DNA from: Egicoccus sp. AB-alg6-2
GTDB taxonomy: Bacteria > Actinomycetota > Nitriliruptoria > Nitriliruptorales > Nitriliruptoraceae
Assembly: GCF_041821025.1 (NCBI RefSeq)
Contig: NZ_JBGUAY010000002.1
Span: forward strand, 248,001-312,000
DNA: 64,000 nucleotides
Direction of reading: 5' to 3'
The first letter of the stretch is position 1; each line of letters starts with the position of its first letter. The notes beneath the pieces are model-generated. The model was not told the origin of the DNA. It was given only the letters and a program-made list of their open reading frames with translations, and searched no databases. The position numbers were made by a program, and so were the translations under genes. This document shows positions 1 through 8,133 of this stretch, piece after piece.

Positions 1-472
1 CGGCGCCCGACGCATCCAGCGCGATGCGGCCAATTTCGGACAGGGCGCCGCCGATGGCCAGCAGCAGCCCGGCACCGATGGTGGCGAGCATGCCGGCGAC
101 GATCGCACGAATGACGGCCTGCACGATCCGGGTCGTATTGCCGGTCACGATCCCGGCGATGGTTTCGGCGATCAGCGTGGCGACCATCACCAGCGCGGCC
201 AGTGCGTACAGCGGCAGTGCCGGCCCCTCGAGCACGGGCGTGTACCAGTCGGTCGTGGTCGGCGCCGTCGAGGCCTGCAGCGCCACCAGATCCAGCGCCC
301 AAAAGGCCCCGCGCAGCACCCACGCGGTCAGCTCCCCGCCGGCCTGACCGAGAAGCATCTGCGACCACTCGCCGCCAGCCCACGCCGCGCCGAGCACCCC
401 GCCCAGGGCGATGACCCCGACCACCACGAACGGGATCGCCCCCTGCTCGTCACGCAACCCGCGGCAGCTCAC
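1..472 (-). CDS. Multi-TM conjugation (VirB6/TrbL-like) protein, partial
   Basis: N-terminal 157 codons of a leftward gene that runs out of the window. The GTG start at 472 overlaps the TGA of the upstream gene (GTGA), so the two are translationally coupled. Three hydrophobic segments are visible, at about residues 11-34, 85-105 and 112-140, with an acidic/tryptophan-containing loop between the first two. Polytopic proteins placed after a bitopic VirB8-like protein are typical of the VirB6/TrbL inner-membrane component of actinobacterial conjugative machines. That assignment rests on topology and neighbours, not on a recognised motif. The C-terminal part, which often carries a cell-wall hydrolase or substrate-handling domain in such proteins, is not visible. 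Confidence 0.55.
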   Translation of the reverse strand, partial: MSCRGLRDEQGAIPFVVVGVIALGGVLGAAWAGGEWSQMLLGQAGGELTAWVLRGAFWALDLVALQASTAPTTTDWYTPVLEGPALPLYALAALVMVATLIAETIAGIVTGNTTRIVQAVIRAIVAGMLATIGAGLLLAIGGALSEIGRIALDASGA

Positions 473-1224
473 GAGGTCGGCTCCACGAGCGCGAAGTCGG
501 GTAGCGGCAGTGGCAGCACCGGCGCGGCGTCACGGACCATGGCCCGGGTACGGCCTGGCGCGGACGGGCTGTCGTACACCATCGGCACCGGGCCCTCGAC
601 GGTGTCGAGCGTGGTGACTCGCCAGGTTCCGGTGGTGTCATCGGCGACAAGCTCGACGGTTGAGGTGGTGAACACCGCACCGCCGTTGTCGCCGACGCCG
701 ACCAGCGTCATCGCCCACACCTCAACGCTGGCGGTCAGCGCCTGCGGATCGAACGCCGTGACCCGTACCGCGAGTGGGGAGAGGTGATACATCCGTCGTG
801 AGGCGGGCTGCTCTGCCCAGCCTGAAAGCTCGAAGTTGGTCCGGGCCGTCTCGACCTGCCGCGCCTGCAGCTCGGCCTCCGCCGGTGTGAACATCGCCTT
901 CGCGATCTGGGTAAACCGTTCCGGGTCGAACGCGAACTCGGCCTGGCCGGTAACGCCCACGACTGCAAGTGCTGCGGATGCGGCCCCGGGGCGGTCCAAC
1001 GCGAATCCCCAAGGCACCCCCTCGACCAGCTCAGCCACCTCAAACCCCGACCCGTCGGCCGTGGTGTTGGCGGGTGAGGTCTCGACCGGGGCGGCCGTGT
1101 CGGGTGTGCCGATGCCGCGCACGACCAGCCAGCCGCCGCCGACCGCCAGCACCGCCAGCAGCAGGCCGGCACCAACCAGCCACACGGTCTGCATCCGTGT
1201 CCGTGTTCCGTAGTCGTCTGCCAT
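469..1224 (-). CDS. Bitopic conjugation protein, VirB8/TcpC-like
   Basis: A 251-residue protein with a short cytoplasmic N-terminus (about 12 residues), one TM helix at about residues 13-36 and an extracytoplasmic domain. The outer part alternates predicted helix and beta strands and ends in a strand-rich section (around residues 160-225) resembling an NTF2-like fold, as in VirB8 and TcpC scaffold proteins of type IV secretion channels. It sits between a small two-TM protein and a polytopic membrane protein, with a 4-bp gap upstream and an overlapping start downstream. The family assignment is inferred from topology, length and context. It could also be an unrelated conserved membrane-anchored protein of the same mobile element. 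Confidence 0.5.
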   Translation of the reverse strand: MADDYGTRTRMQTVWLVGAGLLLAVLAVGGGWLVVRGIGTPDTAAPVETSPANTTADGSGFEVAELVEGVPWGFALDRPGAASAALAVVGVTGQAEFAFDPERFTQIAKAMFTPAEAELQARQVETARTNFELSGWAEQPASRRMYHLSPLAVRVTAFDPQALTASVEVWAMTLVGVGDNGGAVFTTSTVELVADDTTGTWRVTTLDTVEGPVPMVYDSPSAPGRTRAMVRDAAPVLPLPLPDFALVEPTS

Positions 1225-1228
1225 CGCT

Positions 1229-1528
1229 CTAGCTCCCCAACCGGAAACCGGTGTTGACGATCGCGACGGCCGCGCCGATCACGATCGCGCCGACAAATCC
1301 TCCGATGACCATGAACCGGCCCCAGGTCACCCCTTGGGTGTGGGCGCGGTTGGCGGCCAGCGCCCATGTCGCGCCCCCGACGACCACGACCCCGGCGGCG
1401 AACAGCAGCCCCGCCAAGGTCAGCCCGTTGAGCGCCGAGATGAGCTGGTCGTAGTTCGGAATCCACTGCGCTCCCCGTGACGGGTCGAGCCCAGGGACCG
1501 GGTTTGCCTGTGCAAGCACCGTCACCAC
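1229..1528 (-). CDS. Small two-TM pilin-like / DUF6112-type protein
   Basis: A 99-residue protein with two hydrophobic helices, at about residues 36-58 and 70-92, and an N-terminal section containing a predicted interfacial helix. Small two-TM proteins of this kind, conserved as DUF6112-type members in actinobacterial integrative elements, resemble VirB2/TrbC pilin-type subunits. It is the first gene of the leftward set and lies 4 bp before the VirB8-like gene, so one transcript probably covers all three. The initiator is GTG, preceded by an AAGGAGG-like sequence on the minus strand at about 1533-1540. The pilin role is an inference. Confidence 0.5.
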   Translation of the reverse strand: MVTVLAQANPVPGLDPSRGAQWIPNYDQLISALNGLTLAGLLFAAGVVVVGGATWALAANRAHTQGVTWGRFMVIGGFVGAIVIGAAVAIVNTGFRLGS

Positions 1529-1679
1529 GGCGCACCTCCTTGCTGCCGGCCGTCGACTGGTCGCCGGCTACGCAAGGGAGTTGTCTTCGAGGACGCCGAA
1601 AAGTGACATCCGTGCATCTGTCGCACGCTTGTCACCCGCGGACGGCGGTCGGAACAACTCCCTTCACACGGAGGGAGCC

Positions 1680-2144
1680 ATGCGCCTACCTGTCGCCGTG
1701 CTCGCGGTCGCCACGTTTGCGGTGGCCGCCGGTTGCGCCCGCCCGCCGGCACCGTCGCCGCAACACGCCGACGCGGCCGGGGCCGCCGCATCGCACGCGG
1801 CGTTGGGCCCCGCACCCGCCGAAGAACGGAGCCGGCCGTCGTACGGCCACGGGCTCGATCGGCCCGGTATGTACCGCTCGGGTTGGTCCCGACCGGCTGA
1901 CGGCGACGAACCCGGTCCGTCGGCAGTCGCGGCCAACGAGATCGTGCGACGCTTCGCGGACGAGCAGTTGACCGTCCTCGACCTGCAGGCAGATCCCGAA
2001 CCGGCGACGTCACGGCAGGCCACCGTGTACGTCGCGGTCGTGTACGGCACGGGCCATGCCCACCCCGACCATGCCCGCTACCGGGTCCACCTCACCCGCT
2101 TCGACGATCGCTGGGTGGTCGTCGAGGTCGAGGCGACACCGTGA
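1680..2144 (+). CDS. Putative lipoprotein of conjugative element
   Basis: A 154-residue protein starting at the ATG at 1680, chosen because GGAGGG lies just upstream and because it gives a clean lipoprotein signal: Met-Arg, a hydrophobic run and a lipobox ending VAAGC (Cys at about 19). The mature part is proline/alanine-rich, then has a compact C-terminal domain (about residues 80-154) of alternating helix and strand ending in a WVVVEVEA strand, compatible with a small NTF2-like fold. It is translationally coupled to the lytic transglycosylase through a GTGA overlap. Its role is unknown; an accessory envelope component of the transfer apparatus is plausible. Confidence 0.55.
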   Translation: MRLPVAVLAVATFAVAAGCARPPAPSPQHADAAGAAASHAALGPAPAEERSRPSYGHGLDRPGMYRSGWSRPADGDEPGPSAVAANEIVRRFADEQLTVLDLQADPEPATSRQATVYVAVVYGTGHAHPDHARYRVHLTRFDDRWVVVEVEATP

Positions 2145-3190
2145 TCCGCCGGACGGTCGCGGCCCTGATCGTCGGCACACTCGCCGCAGCGTTCGCCATG
2201 CTCGGCGCCAGCGCCGACACCGGCCCGCACACCGGCGGGTTCGATCCGACACGGCTCGCCGGGCACGTGCCCGAGCCGATGCTCGGCGCCTACCTCGACG
2301 CGGCCGAAACCTTCGACATCGACTGGGCCCTGCTGGCCGCCATCGGTCAGCTCGAATGCGACCATTTCCGCAACCGCATGGCCGGCTGCTGGCCGCCCGG
2401 GACCATCAACCATGCCGGCGCCCGCGGCCCCATGCAGTTTGTCGGATCGACCTGGCGCACCGACGCCGACCCCCACGACCTCGAAGTCGCCGGACCGCCC
2501 CCACCGGCCGGGCGCGGCTGGGGCACCGACGGTGACGGTGACGGGATCGCGGATCCGTGGTCGGTCTACGACGCCGTCCACGCCGCGGCCCGCTACCTGG
2601 TCGAACTCGGCGGCCGCGACGACCCCCGCACCGCCGCTAAGCACTACAACGCCGGCCCCGCCAACTCCGACCCCATCGCCGGCGAAGGCTACGCCACCCG
2701 CGTGGTCGAACTCATGGCCGAGCTGCACGCGCTCGCAGGCCACGGCGGCCCCGGAGCACCGAAGCTTGACCCGCCCTCCGGCGGCGCAGCCGGCTGCACC
2801 GTCGCGGACCCGACCGGCACCGGCGGCTGCGTCACACCAACAACCGCGGCACTGGTCGCCGGCATCCGGGCCGCCTCCCCCGACGCGCCGATCGCATGCT
2901 GGGCACCCCGACCTGCCAACCCCACCTCCGACCACCCCCACGGCCGCGCCTGCGACGTCACCTACGGCGCCATCGGCCGCTTTCCCACACCGTCAGAGCG
3001 GGCAGCCGGCTGGGCCCTCGCCGACTGGCTCGTCGCCAACGCCCAACAGCTCGACATCGCCTATGTCATCTGGGACGGCCGCATCTGGACCTCCAGTGGC
3101 TGGCGCACCTACACCGGCGGCGGGGTCTACAACCCCAGCCATGCCACCGGCGGCCACTACGACCACATCCACGTCTCGGTCCGCCGATGA
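2141..3190 (+). CDS. Lytic transglycosylase with C-terminal DHIH-type domain
   Basis: A 349-residue secreted protein with an N-terminal signal or anchor (residues 1-25). Residues about 40-210 form an SLT/goose-lysozyme-like domain: the candidate catalytic Glu is E72 in IGQLECDH, followed by ARGPMQF, an Asp-rich D-G-D-G-D-G loop (about residues 128-136) and KHYNAGP. A second domain (about 225-349) carries SDHPHGRACDVT and GHYDHIHVSV, the His/Asp pattern of extracytoplasmic domains often attached to actinobacterial cell-wall hydrolases. Conjugative elements carry such enzymes to open peptidoglycan locally for the secretion channel. The GTG start overlaps the lipoprotein stop. The domain calls are firm; the role in conjugation is contextual. 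Confidence 0.8.
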   Translation: MIRRTVAALIVGTLAAAFAMLGASADTGPHTGGFDPTRLAGHVPEPMLGAYLDAAETFDIDWALLAAIGQLECDHFRNRMAGCWPPGTINHAGARGPMQFVGSTWRTDADPHDLEVAGPPPPAGRGWGTDGDGDGIADPWSVYDAVHAAARYLVELGGRDDPRTAAKHYNAGPANSDPIAGEGYATRVVELMAELHALAGHGGPGAPKLDPPSGGAAGCTVADPTGTGGCVTPTTAALVAGIRAASPDAPIACWAPRPANPTSDHPHGRACDVTYGAIGRFPTPSERAAGWALADWLVANAQQLDIAYVIWDGRIWTSSGWRTYTGGGVYNPSHATGGHYDHIHVSVRR

Positions 3191-3963
3191 ACGCCGACCC
3201 GGCTCACGGCACAGAGACGCCATCGTGGCGACAACAGGCTGCATGCCTCGGCGAAGACCCGCGCCTGTTCACCGACCCACGACCCGACACCGACGACACC
3301 CGCGAAGCCCTAGGGATCTGCCACCGCTGCCCGGTCCAGGCGGCATGCCTGAGCGAAGCACTCGCTCGCCCCGCCAATGCCGACATCGGCATCTGGGGAG
3401 CCACCACCGAAGACGCCCGTTTCGCCATGCGCCGCCAGACCGACACCCCCGAGCGACCACCCGCACCAACGCCAGGAATGTTCCGCACGCTCGAGGGCGA
3501 CCTCACCGACATCACCGGCCGAGGTCTCATCGTCGAGCTACCCACCCCGCCACGACTGCTATTGCTCATCGACCACAAGCCGCAGTTGCGCACCAACAAC
3601 CTCGACCAAGCATCGCGCCACCTGATCGCCACCCTGCCTGAGCTGCAATCGGACGCGTTGGCGCCGTTCGCGCTCACCGCCAGCGGCGAGCTGACCGAAC
3701 CAAGCCACCGGGTACTCATCACCCGGCTACCCGTCGCACCCCACCTCCTGCTCGTCCTCGACGGCCGCCCACACGTCCGCACCGACCGGCTCGAACACGC
3801 CCACCATCGCGCCCTGAACTGGCTGGCAATCCACCGTCACACCGAACCGACCGGCCCTCCGCAACGCGCGCCAGTCGTGCACATCGGTGACGACGACCAC
3901 AGGCGCCGGCCGAACAAACGCGCCGCCGAAGGCGCATCCCTGCTGCCTATCGCGAGACGATGA
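3187..3963 (+). CDS. WhiB-family [4Fe-4S] protein with duplicated C-terminal region
   Basis: The ATG at 3187 overlaps the preceding stop (ATGA) and gives a 258-residue protein. Residues 14-75 are a Wbl domain with the four cluster cysteines C20, C45, C48 and C54 (ICHRCPVQAAC) and the turn motif GIWG at 68-71. Wbl proteins bind an iron-sulfur cluster and usually act with the principal sigma factor. The protein is about twice the usual Wbl length. The extra part contains two related units of about 55 residues (roughly 98-155 and 160-215), each with an acidic start, a strand-like run (GLIVELP / RVLITRLP), a hydrophobic LLLL-D segment, a K/R-P-x-x-R-T-x-x-L-[DE] segment and a closing helix. A basic tail follows. 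The function of the repeat is unknown. Confidence 0.8.
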   Translation: MNADPAHGTETPSWRQQAACLGEDPRLFTDPRPDTDDTREALGICHRCPVQAACLSEALARPANADIGIWGATTEDARFAMRRQTDTPERPPAPTPGMFRTLEGDLTDITGRGLIVELPTPPRLLLLIDHKPQLRTNNLDQASRHLIATLPELQSDALAPFALTASGELTEPSHRVLITRLPVAPHLLLVLDGRPHVRTDRLEHAHHRALNWLAIHRHTEPTGPPQRAPVVHIGDDDHRRRPNKRAAEGASLLPIARR

Positions 3964-3971
3964 CCTGACAA

Positions 3972-3992
3972 CCGAGAACAGCCGCTTCTCGG
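3972..3992 (+). terminator. Hairpin after WhiB gene, possible terminator
   Basis: Perfect 7-bp inverted repeat CCGAGAA / TTCTCGG with a 7-nt loop, starting 8 nt after the WhiB stop. No T-run follows, so it is only a candidate terminator, as is common in high-GC actinobacteria. Confidence 0.35.
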
Positions 3993-4128
3993 TAGCCGGC
4001 TGCTGTTCCAACCGGGCAGTCGCAAGATCTTCCTAGCGGTCGCCCTAGGGCGCGTCCCGCTGCCGGCCAGAACAGAAGGTGCGCGTGCAAGTGGAATCGG
4101 CCAGGTCAAAATGGAGCCGGAAGACTAA

Positions 4129-4146
4129 CCGTGCGTTTGCGCACGG
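4129..4146. repeat. Perfect 7-bp inverted repeat
   Basis: CCGTGCG / CGCACGG separated by TTTG, in the non-coding stretch before the HEPN-motif gene. It could be an operator or a transcript hairpin; nothing in the sequence decides which. Confidence 0.3.
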
Positions 4147-4398
4147 ACTTGCGGATGCTCAAGATGGCTGTCCGACTGACCCATACCCGAGCTGCCGGTC
4201 GTCGACGCACGAGCCCGCGGACCGGACACCGATGCGATGAGTCCACTACGGCTGCATCCGTTCGGCCGCCCCCTCCGGCCAGGCCCCAGCGACGACGCCT
4301 CGTTCTGCAGCGGGCGGTCTATGACCTCGCCTGGTACCGCCCGCGGCTGCCGCTCCGAAAATGGCCCGCAATCTAGGCGCCCGCGATAATGTGAGCCC

Positions 4399-5238
4399 AT
4401 GCGCAGATACCGACTGCTCGGCATCAGTTTCGACTCTCGCCCTTCCGTCCTTGGGACTGAGATCTCGTCAGATTGGGATCTGGAGGTACAAGCACAATGG
4501 AAGAAGAACCACCGAAGCTTGCGCGAAGACCTGCAGGCCTACTTGGGCTCTGCTGAGTGGGCAAGGAAGGAACAGGATTTTGTTGAACTCGGCCAGGCTC
4601 CCTGGATCGTCGTGTTCGACGGATCCGATGAGGTTCAGGAAGTGCGTAACACCTTCGCCAGCGGCAACTATCGAGCCGCGGCCGGTGCAGCCGGTGCCCT
4701 CGGCGAGCGATTCCTGAACATGCTCGTTCGAGATCTACGTGAAGAGTTCCCGCCGGCATCCGTTCAACTTGCGCGCAGATGGTCTTCCAAATGGCAGCCG
4801 CTAGTTCGAGCACTAGAGGACTGGGGGGTCTTCACCGAGGACCTCGCGGCTGCGGCCATGCGCCTGGCCGCGCTTCGCAATATGGCGCTCCATAGAGGAT
4901 TCGCGAGCGACGGGCGGTCGGAGGCGATGGAGGCCCATGGCATTCTGCGTACATTGATGGAGGGAGTGCTTGGTGGGCTTCCTCCAACTCGATGGTTCAT
5001 ACAGCACCACGCGCATGAGCCGCTCATCGCGGAGGAGTATGAGGCGCATCCCGTAGTTCAGGTCTACTACGCCCCGCAGTCAGCTTATGTGGGTCCTTGG
5101 CACAAGCTTGACTTCGAGCCCGCGCCGGGAGGCATGCGTGTCGTTGTACATGATTCCCACGAGTACGCCGACGTGTCGATATCGGACGACGAATTCCTTG
5201 CGCTGCGACGGGAAGGGCCGCCGCTGTCGGACGCATAA
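4399..5238 (+). CDS. HEPN-motif protein, putative RNase/defence gene
   Basis: A 279-residue protein with ATG at 4399; no named family is recognised. Residues about 75-195 are mostly helical and contain F-A-S-G-N-Y-x-A-A (about 86-93), A-L-G-E-R-F-L-N (about 100-107) and R160-N161-M-A-L-H165. Together these match the layout of HEPN domains, whose R-N-x3-H motif is the catalytic centre in RNase members. The C-terminal part (about 200-279) looks beta-rich and carries no known motif. The gene stands alone between long non-coding stretches, with visibly lower GC than the conjugation genes. HEPN toxins and effectors are common in defence islands, and the neighbourhood agrees, but nuclease activity is inferred. 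Confidence 0.55.
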   Translation: MRRYRLLGISFDSRPSVLGTEISSDWDLEVQAQWKKNHRSLREDLQAYLGSAEWARKEQDFVELGQAPWIVVFDGSDEVQEVRNTFASGNYRAAAGAAGALGERFLNMLVRDLREEFPPASVQLARRWSSKWQPLVRALEDWGVFTEDLAAAAMRLAALRNMALHRGFASDGRSEAMEAHGILRTLMEGVLGGLPPTRWFIQHHAHEPLIAEEYEAHPVVQVYYAPQSAYVGPWHKLDFEPAPGGMRVVVHDSHEYADVSISDDEFLALRREGPPLSDA

Positions 5239-5790
5239 TCGTCAGCAGGGTGCCCGTGTCGCACGCGAAGATGCACGATCTGCGGACGACAGCTCGACCA
5301 GCGCTTAGTAAGACTCCCTGCTTGGACGTCGTAGATGGCGGTCAGACGTGCCGTTCGCGGTGCTTACGATCACGAAGTGCGGCAGGGCCCTCAGGGCTGC
5401 GCGACCTACTCGGAGAGTAGCGAGACACTTTGCCGTCACAGCGAAGCCGCGGGGGGCGTCCGCGAGGAGGCACAGCGCCTACATTGCCCCGTCGCCGCGC
5501 TTGTGGACACCCTTCTACGGGGCTTCTGCCTTGGGTCTTGCCCTTGGGCCGCTGTGGCCACGGCAAGTCAGTAGCCGTCATCCATCCGGCCACACGCAAT
5601 GTGCTCTGTTGAGGTCGACCAGTTCGTTGAGAGGAGTCGCGCTTGAGCGTCCGGTTTGGTGGCTCCGCGACGGTGGCAGCCGTGCCCCGTCCGTCCGCCC
5701 GCCCGCCCGCCGTCCTTCGGCGAACGTGTTGCGGGGCGGCATGTCGCAGTAGTCGCCTACGGTGCCGCACGCCGACTGGGAGGCAACGGC
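5239..5790. other. Non-coding gap
   Basis: About 550 bp with no supported gene. Reading frames here are short, Arg/Ser-rich and without a ribosome binding site. The last 60 bp presumably hold the promoter of the following restriction-like gene, but no clear -35/-10 pair is visible. Confidence 0.4.
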
Positions 5791-6735
5791 ATGGAATGGG
5801 AGCTGCAGCCGGGGGACACCATTCTCCGAAAGCACCTGCACGAGCAGTATGGCGGCAGCGGCCAGGGCGGGATCAATCCCACCAGGTCATCCGACAACGT
5901 GTTCGTGTTCACGGACCCTGAGACCGGACCGCAATACGGCTACCTCGACCGCTGGGAGGAGGGCATCTTCCACTACACGGGCGAGGGGCAGAAGGGTCCT
6001 CAGAGCATGAAGGCGGGGAACAAGCGGATCCGGGATCACACCCAAGACGGCAAGGCCCTGCGTGTCTTTGACGGGTCGCGAGGCGAGGTTCTATACATGG
6101 GCGAGTTTGCTCTGGACACGAGCAACCCGTGGTACTTCGCAAAGGCCCCCGAGTTTCAGAACCCCGACGTCCTGCGGCGAGTCATCATGTTCCGCATGGT
6201 GCCGGTCGGGTTGATCTCGACCCCGCAGGGCGTTGTCGTGGCAGGCCACCAGCCCATGGCCGAGGAGACCGAACTTGCCGCCACCGCGGTTGCCAAGCTC
6301 GCCGGAGATGGCGCCGGGTCCGGCCAAGGTTTCGCCAACAACGCGAAAGTCCGCCGTGCTGTCGAGTTGCGCGCGATGGCGTTGGCCGAGCAGCACTATC
6401 AGAGCCAGGGATGGTCGATCGACGACGTCTCAGCGAACCACAGCTACGACTTGCGAGCCACCCGGAACGGTGTCGAGTTGCACATCGAGGTCAAGGGTAC
6501 GCAGTCGCGCGGCCAGGAAGTGCTCCTGACCCCGAACGAGGTCGCTCATGCCCGCGCGTATCCCGACGTGTCGCTCGTGGTCGTGCATTCGATCGCCGTG
6601 ACCGAGACGAAGACACAGGTCGTGGCCGACGGGGGTGAGCTGGCGGTGTACGACCCGTGGTTGATCGACACGGGCGACCTCGCGGCCCTTGGGTATGCGT
6701 ACACCGTTCCGGGCGTGCCTGACTCAGCATCTTGA
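5791..6735 (+). CDS. Putative type IV restriction enzyme: SBD/SRA-like + DUF3883
   Basis: The ATG at 5791 is chosen for its upstream GGGAGG (5778-5783); the protein is 314 residues. Residues about 7-140 match the sulfur-binding/SRA-like PUA-fold module of ScoMcrA-type enzymes: L-R-K-x-L-H-x-x-Y-G-G, GGINPT, a Phe-x-Phe-T-D strand, YGYLDRW, F-H-Y-T-G-E-G-Q, A-G-N-K-x-I, then MGEF. Residues about 185-275 form a DUF3883 domain with D220 and I-E233-V-K235-G-T, the D...ExK layout of PD-(D/E)xK nucleases, followed by LTPNE. In ScoMcrA the reader is joined to an HNH nuclease; here a DUF3883 domain takes that place. The likely job is cleavage of DNA bearing phosphorothioate or modified bases. The activity is inferred from domains and the defence setting. 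Confidence 0.7.
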   Translation: MEWELQPGDTILRKHLHEQYGGSGQGGINPTRSSDNVFVFTDPETGPQYGYLDRWEEGIFHYTGEGQKGPQSMKAGNKRIRDHTQDGKALRVFDGSRGEVLYMGEFALDTSNPWYFAKAPEFQNPDVLRRVIMFRMVPVGLISTPQGVVVAGHQPMAEETELAATAVAKLAGDGAGSGQGFANNAKVRRAVELRAMALAEQHYQSQGWSIDDVSANHSYDLRATRNGVELHIEVKGTQSRGQEVLLTPNEVAHARAYPDVSLVVVHSIAVTETKTQVVADGGELAVYDPWLIDTGDLAALGYAYTVPGVPDSAS

Positions 6736-7360
6736 GCGCTCAGATCCGCAGGGGCCTCTTCGACTGCCGCTCGGAGTGGCAGTCGGCATCGAGGCGGTCA
6801 AACCTGGTCGACAAGGGTTAGTTGAAGCATGGGTGCCGTATGGGTGCCATGCTACAAAGTATCTACAGATCACGCGCCGATACCGGGTGGGATGCAAGGC
6901 GGCATAACCGTCGGTCAGAGCCAGGTTTCCGGGATCGGGCGGGCGAGCCGAAATCGGGCGAAACGGGCGGACTCCGGCTCGGCACCCCCGGCGACGGTCT
7001 CGAGCACCTGCAATGCGGGAAGGCGGCCAGCAGCAGGCTGGTCTGGAAGCGGAAGTGGTGGAGCATGAATGCGCACCGACCGGGAGTCTCCGAGCCACGG
7101 AAGCGCCCGGTCGCCCATGGGTGCGGAGACCATTTCGCGGAGCGATACATGACGTCGCGCATCGCCGTGATTCTATGCTCACGGGCGTTGGGCCGCGAGT
7201 GCCCATAAGCGTACGGACCCATTTCGGTTCGCTCGTCGTCAGGAAGAGCGCTCTCTCGGGCGACAGGACAGCGCTACCGGACGAAGCTGGGCCCCGGGCC
7301 AACGACAATGTCCGGAAGACTCGGCATGGCGGATCGCCCTGCGAAGCGGAGTGCCAGGAA
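6736..7360. other. Non-coding gap containing repeat copy A
   Basis: About 625 bp without a supported gene. It contains the left copy of a roughly 170-bp imperfect direct repeat (6817-6990). Nothing further is recognised. Confidence 0.5.
6817..6990 (+). repeat. Imperfect direct repeat, copy A (att-like)
   Basis: About 174 bp that align along their length with 20313-20488 in the same orientation. Shared blocks include GTTAGTTGAAGC, two GGGTGCC heptamers about 12 bp apart, GTATCTACAGA, GATACCG, GGTCAGAGCC, AAATCGGGCGAAACGGGCG and ACTCCGGCTC. By eye roughly three quarters of positions agree. Paired GGGTGCC heptamers beside a longer repeat resemble integrase arm sites of an attachment region, but no integrase gene lies nearby. 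Confidence 0.55.
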
Positions 7361-7981
7361 TCACGCAGCCCCGGAGTCGTCCCCTTGCAGCTCATCCAGG
7401 AGGGCACGGCCGAATCCAGTGACGCCCCAATGAGTTGTGCTGCCGCCTAGCACTGAAAGGCTCGTGCTCCAGATGCAGCCGTGGCGCATCAAGGCGGCTT
7501 CAATCGGCGAGATCATTCCGGACGTGGAGGTCTCAATCATTCGCGCGGCCGCGTCCTGTCGGTCTGGCTCGGCGGCATCCGCTCTACGACGGAAGGCTTC
7601 TAACTCGCGCAGATGGGGAACATCGAGGTCGCTCAGGGCGGCGATGATCAGCTGACCCTCATCAACTCTTGCCGTGTCGAGCACCGCTCGTGAAACGGCG
7701 TCTGCCATGGCACGGCGCTTCTCACGCAGGGTCGTGCGGGCGCCAGACTCGACTGCCTGCGCGAAGAGCGCCGCTAGTCGCTGATCCTCTTCAAGTCGAG
7801 AGACGAGCTCACCGGCGTCGACGGACTCGGCCACGACGCTGGCGGTCTCCCGTGCTCGCTCCCTTCGACGATCCATCTCGTCACCAAAGACCGTGGCGAG
7901 CGCCCCGCCCACGAAGGGAACAAGCGAAAGGGCCGCCTTGAGTGCTGTCTCGTCCCTCGGACGGCCTTCCTCATGCCCCAT
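7361..7981 (-). CDS. Hypothetical protein with hydrophobic N-terminal helix
   Basis: A 206-residue protein; the ATG at 7981 is chosen because AGAGG lies 7 nt upstream. Residues about 15-35 form a small hydrophobic, glycine-containing segment (SLVPFVGGALATVFG) preceding a highly charged, helical region (about 36-145) of probable coiled-coil character. The C-terminal part carries a short hydrophobic stretch and ends in an acidic helix. The layout, a membrane-proximal glycine-rich helix followed by charged helices, resembles several unnamed proteins of defence islands, but no named family is recognised. It is alone on its strand, convergent with nothing and divergent from the gene at 8134. Confidence 0.5.
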   Translation of the reverse strand: MGHEEGRPRDETALKAALSLVPFVGGALATVFGDEMDRRRERARETASVVAESVDAGELVSRLEEDQRLAALFAQAVESGARTTLREKRRAMADAVSRAVLDTARVDEGQLIIAALSDLDVPHLRELEAFRRRADAAEPDRQDAAARMIETSTSGMISPIEAALMRHGCIWSTSLSVLGGSTTHWGVTGFGRALLDELQGDDSGAA

Positions 7982-8133
7982 CAACAACCTCTTTCGACCG
8001 GTTCAGCCGAACATACGGGCTGAGCGCCGCCCGCGGCGACGATGGCGTGCAGCAACAATGAACGTGAGAGAGCGTGGCAAGGGCCGGTGGTATCCATAGC
8101 CTCAACCGAGCCACGAAGCGAGGGAGACCCATC

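Larger units (their letters stand above)
3964..4398. other. Non-coding gap with two hairpins
   Basis: No convincing gene is seen between the WhiB gene and the next rightward gene. The stretch holds a 7-bp perfect hairpin right after the WhiB stop (3972-3992) and a second perfect hairpin at 4129-4146. It marks the junction from the conjugation genes to the more AT-rich accessory genes. Confidence 0.5.

Noticed and set aside
7361-7981. Assigning a specific toxin or Abi family to this protein
   Set aside because: The glycine-rich hydrophobic helix is suggestive but no diagnostic motif is present.
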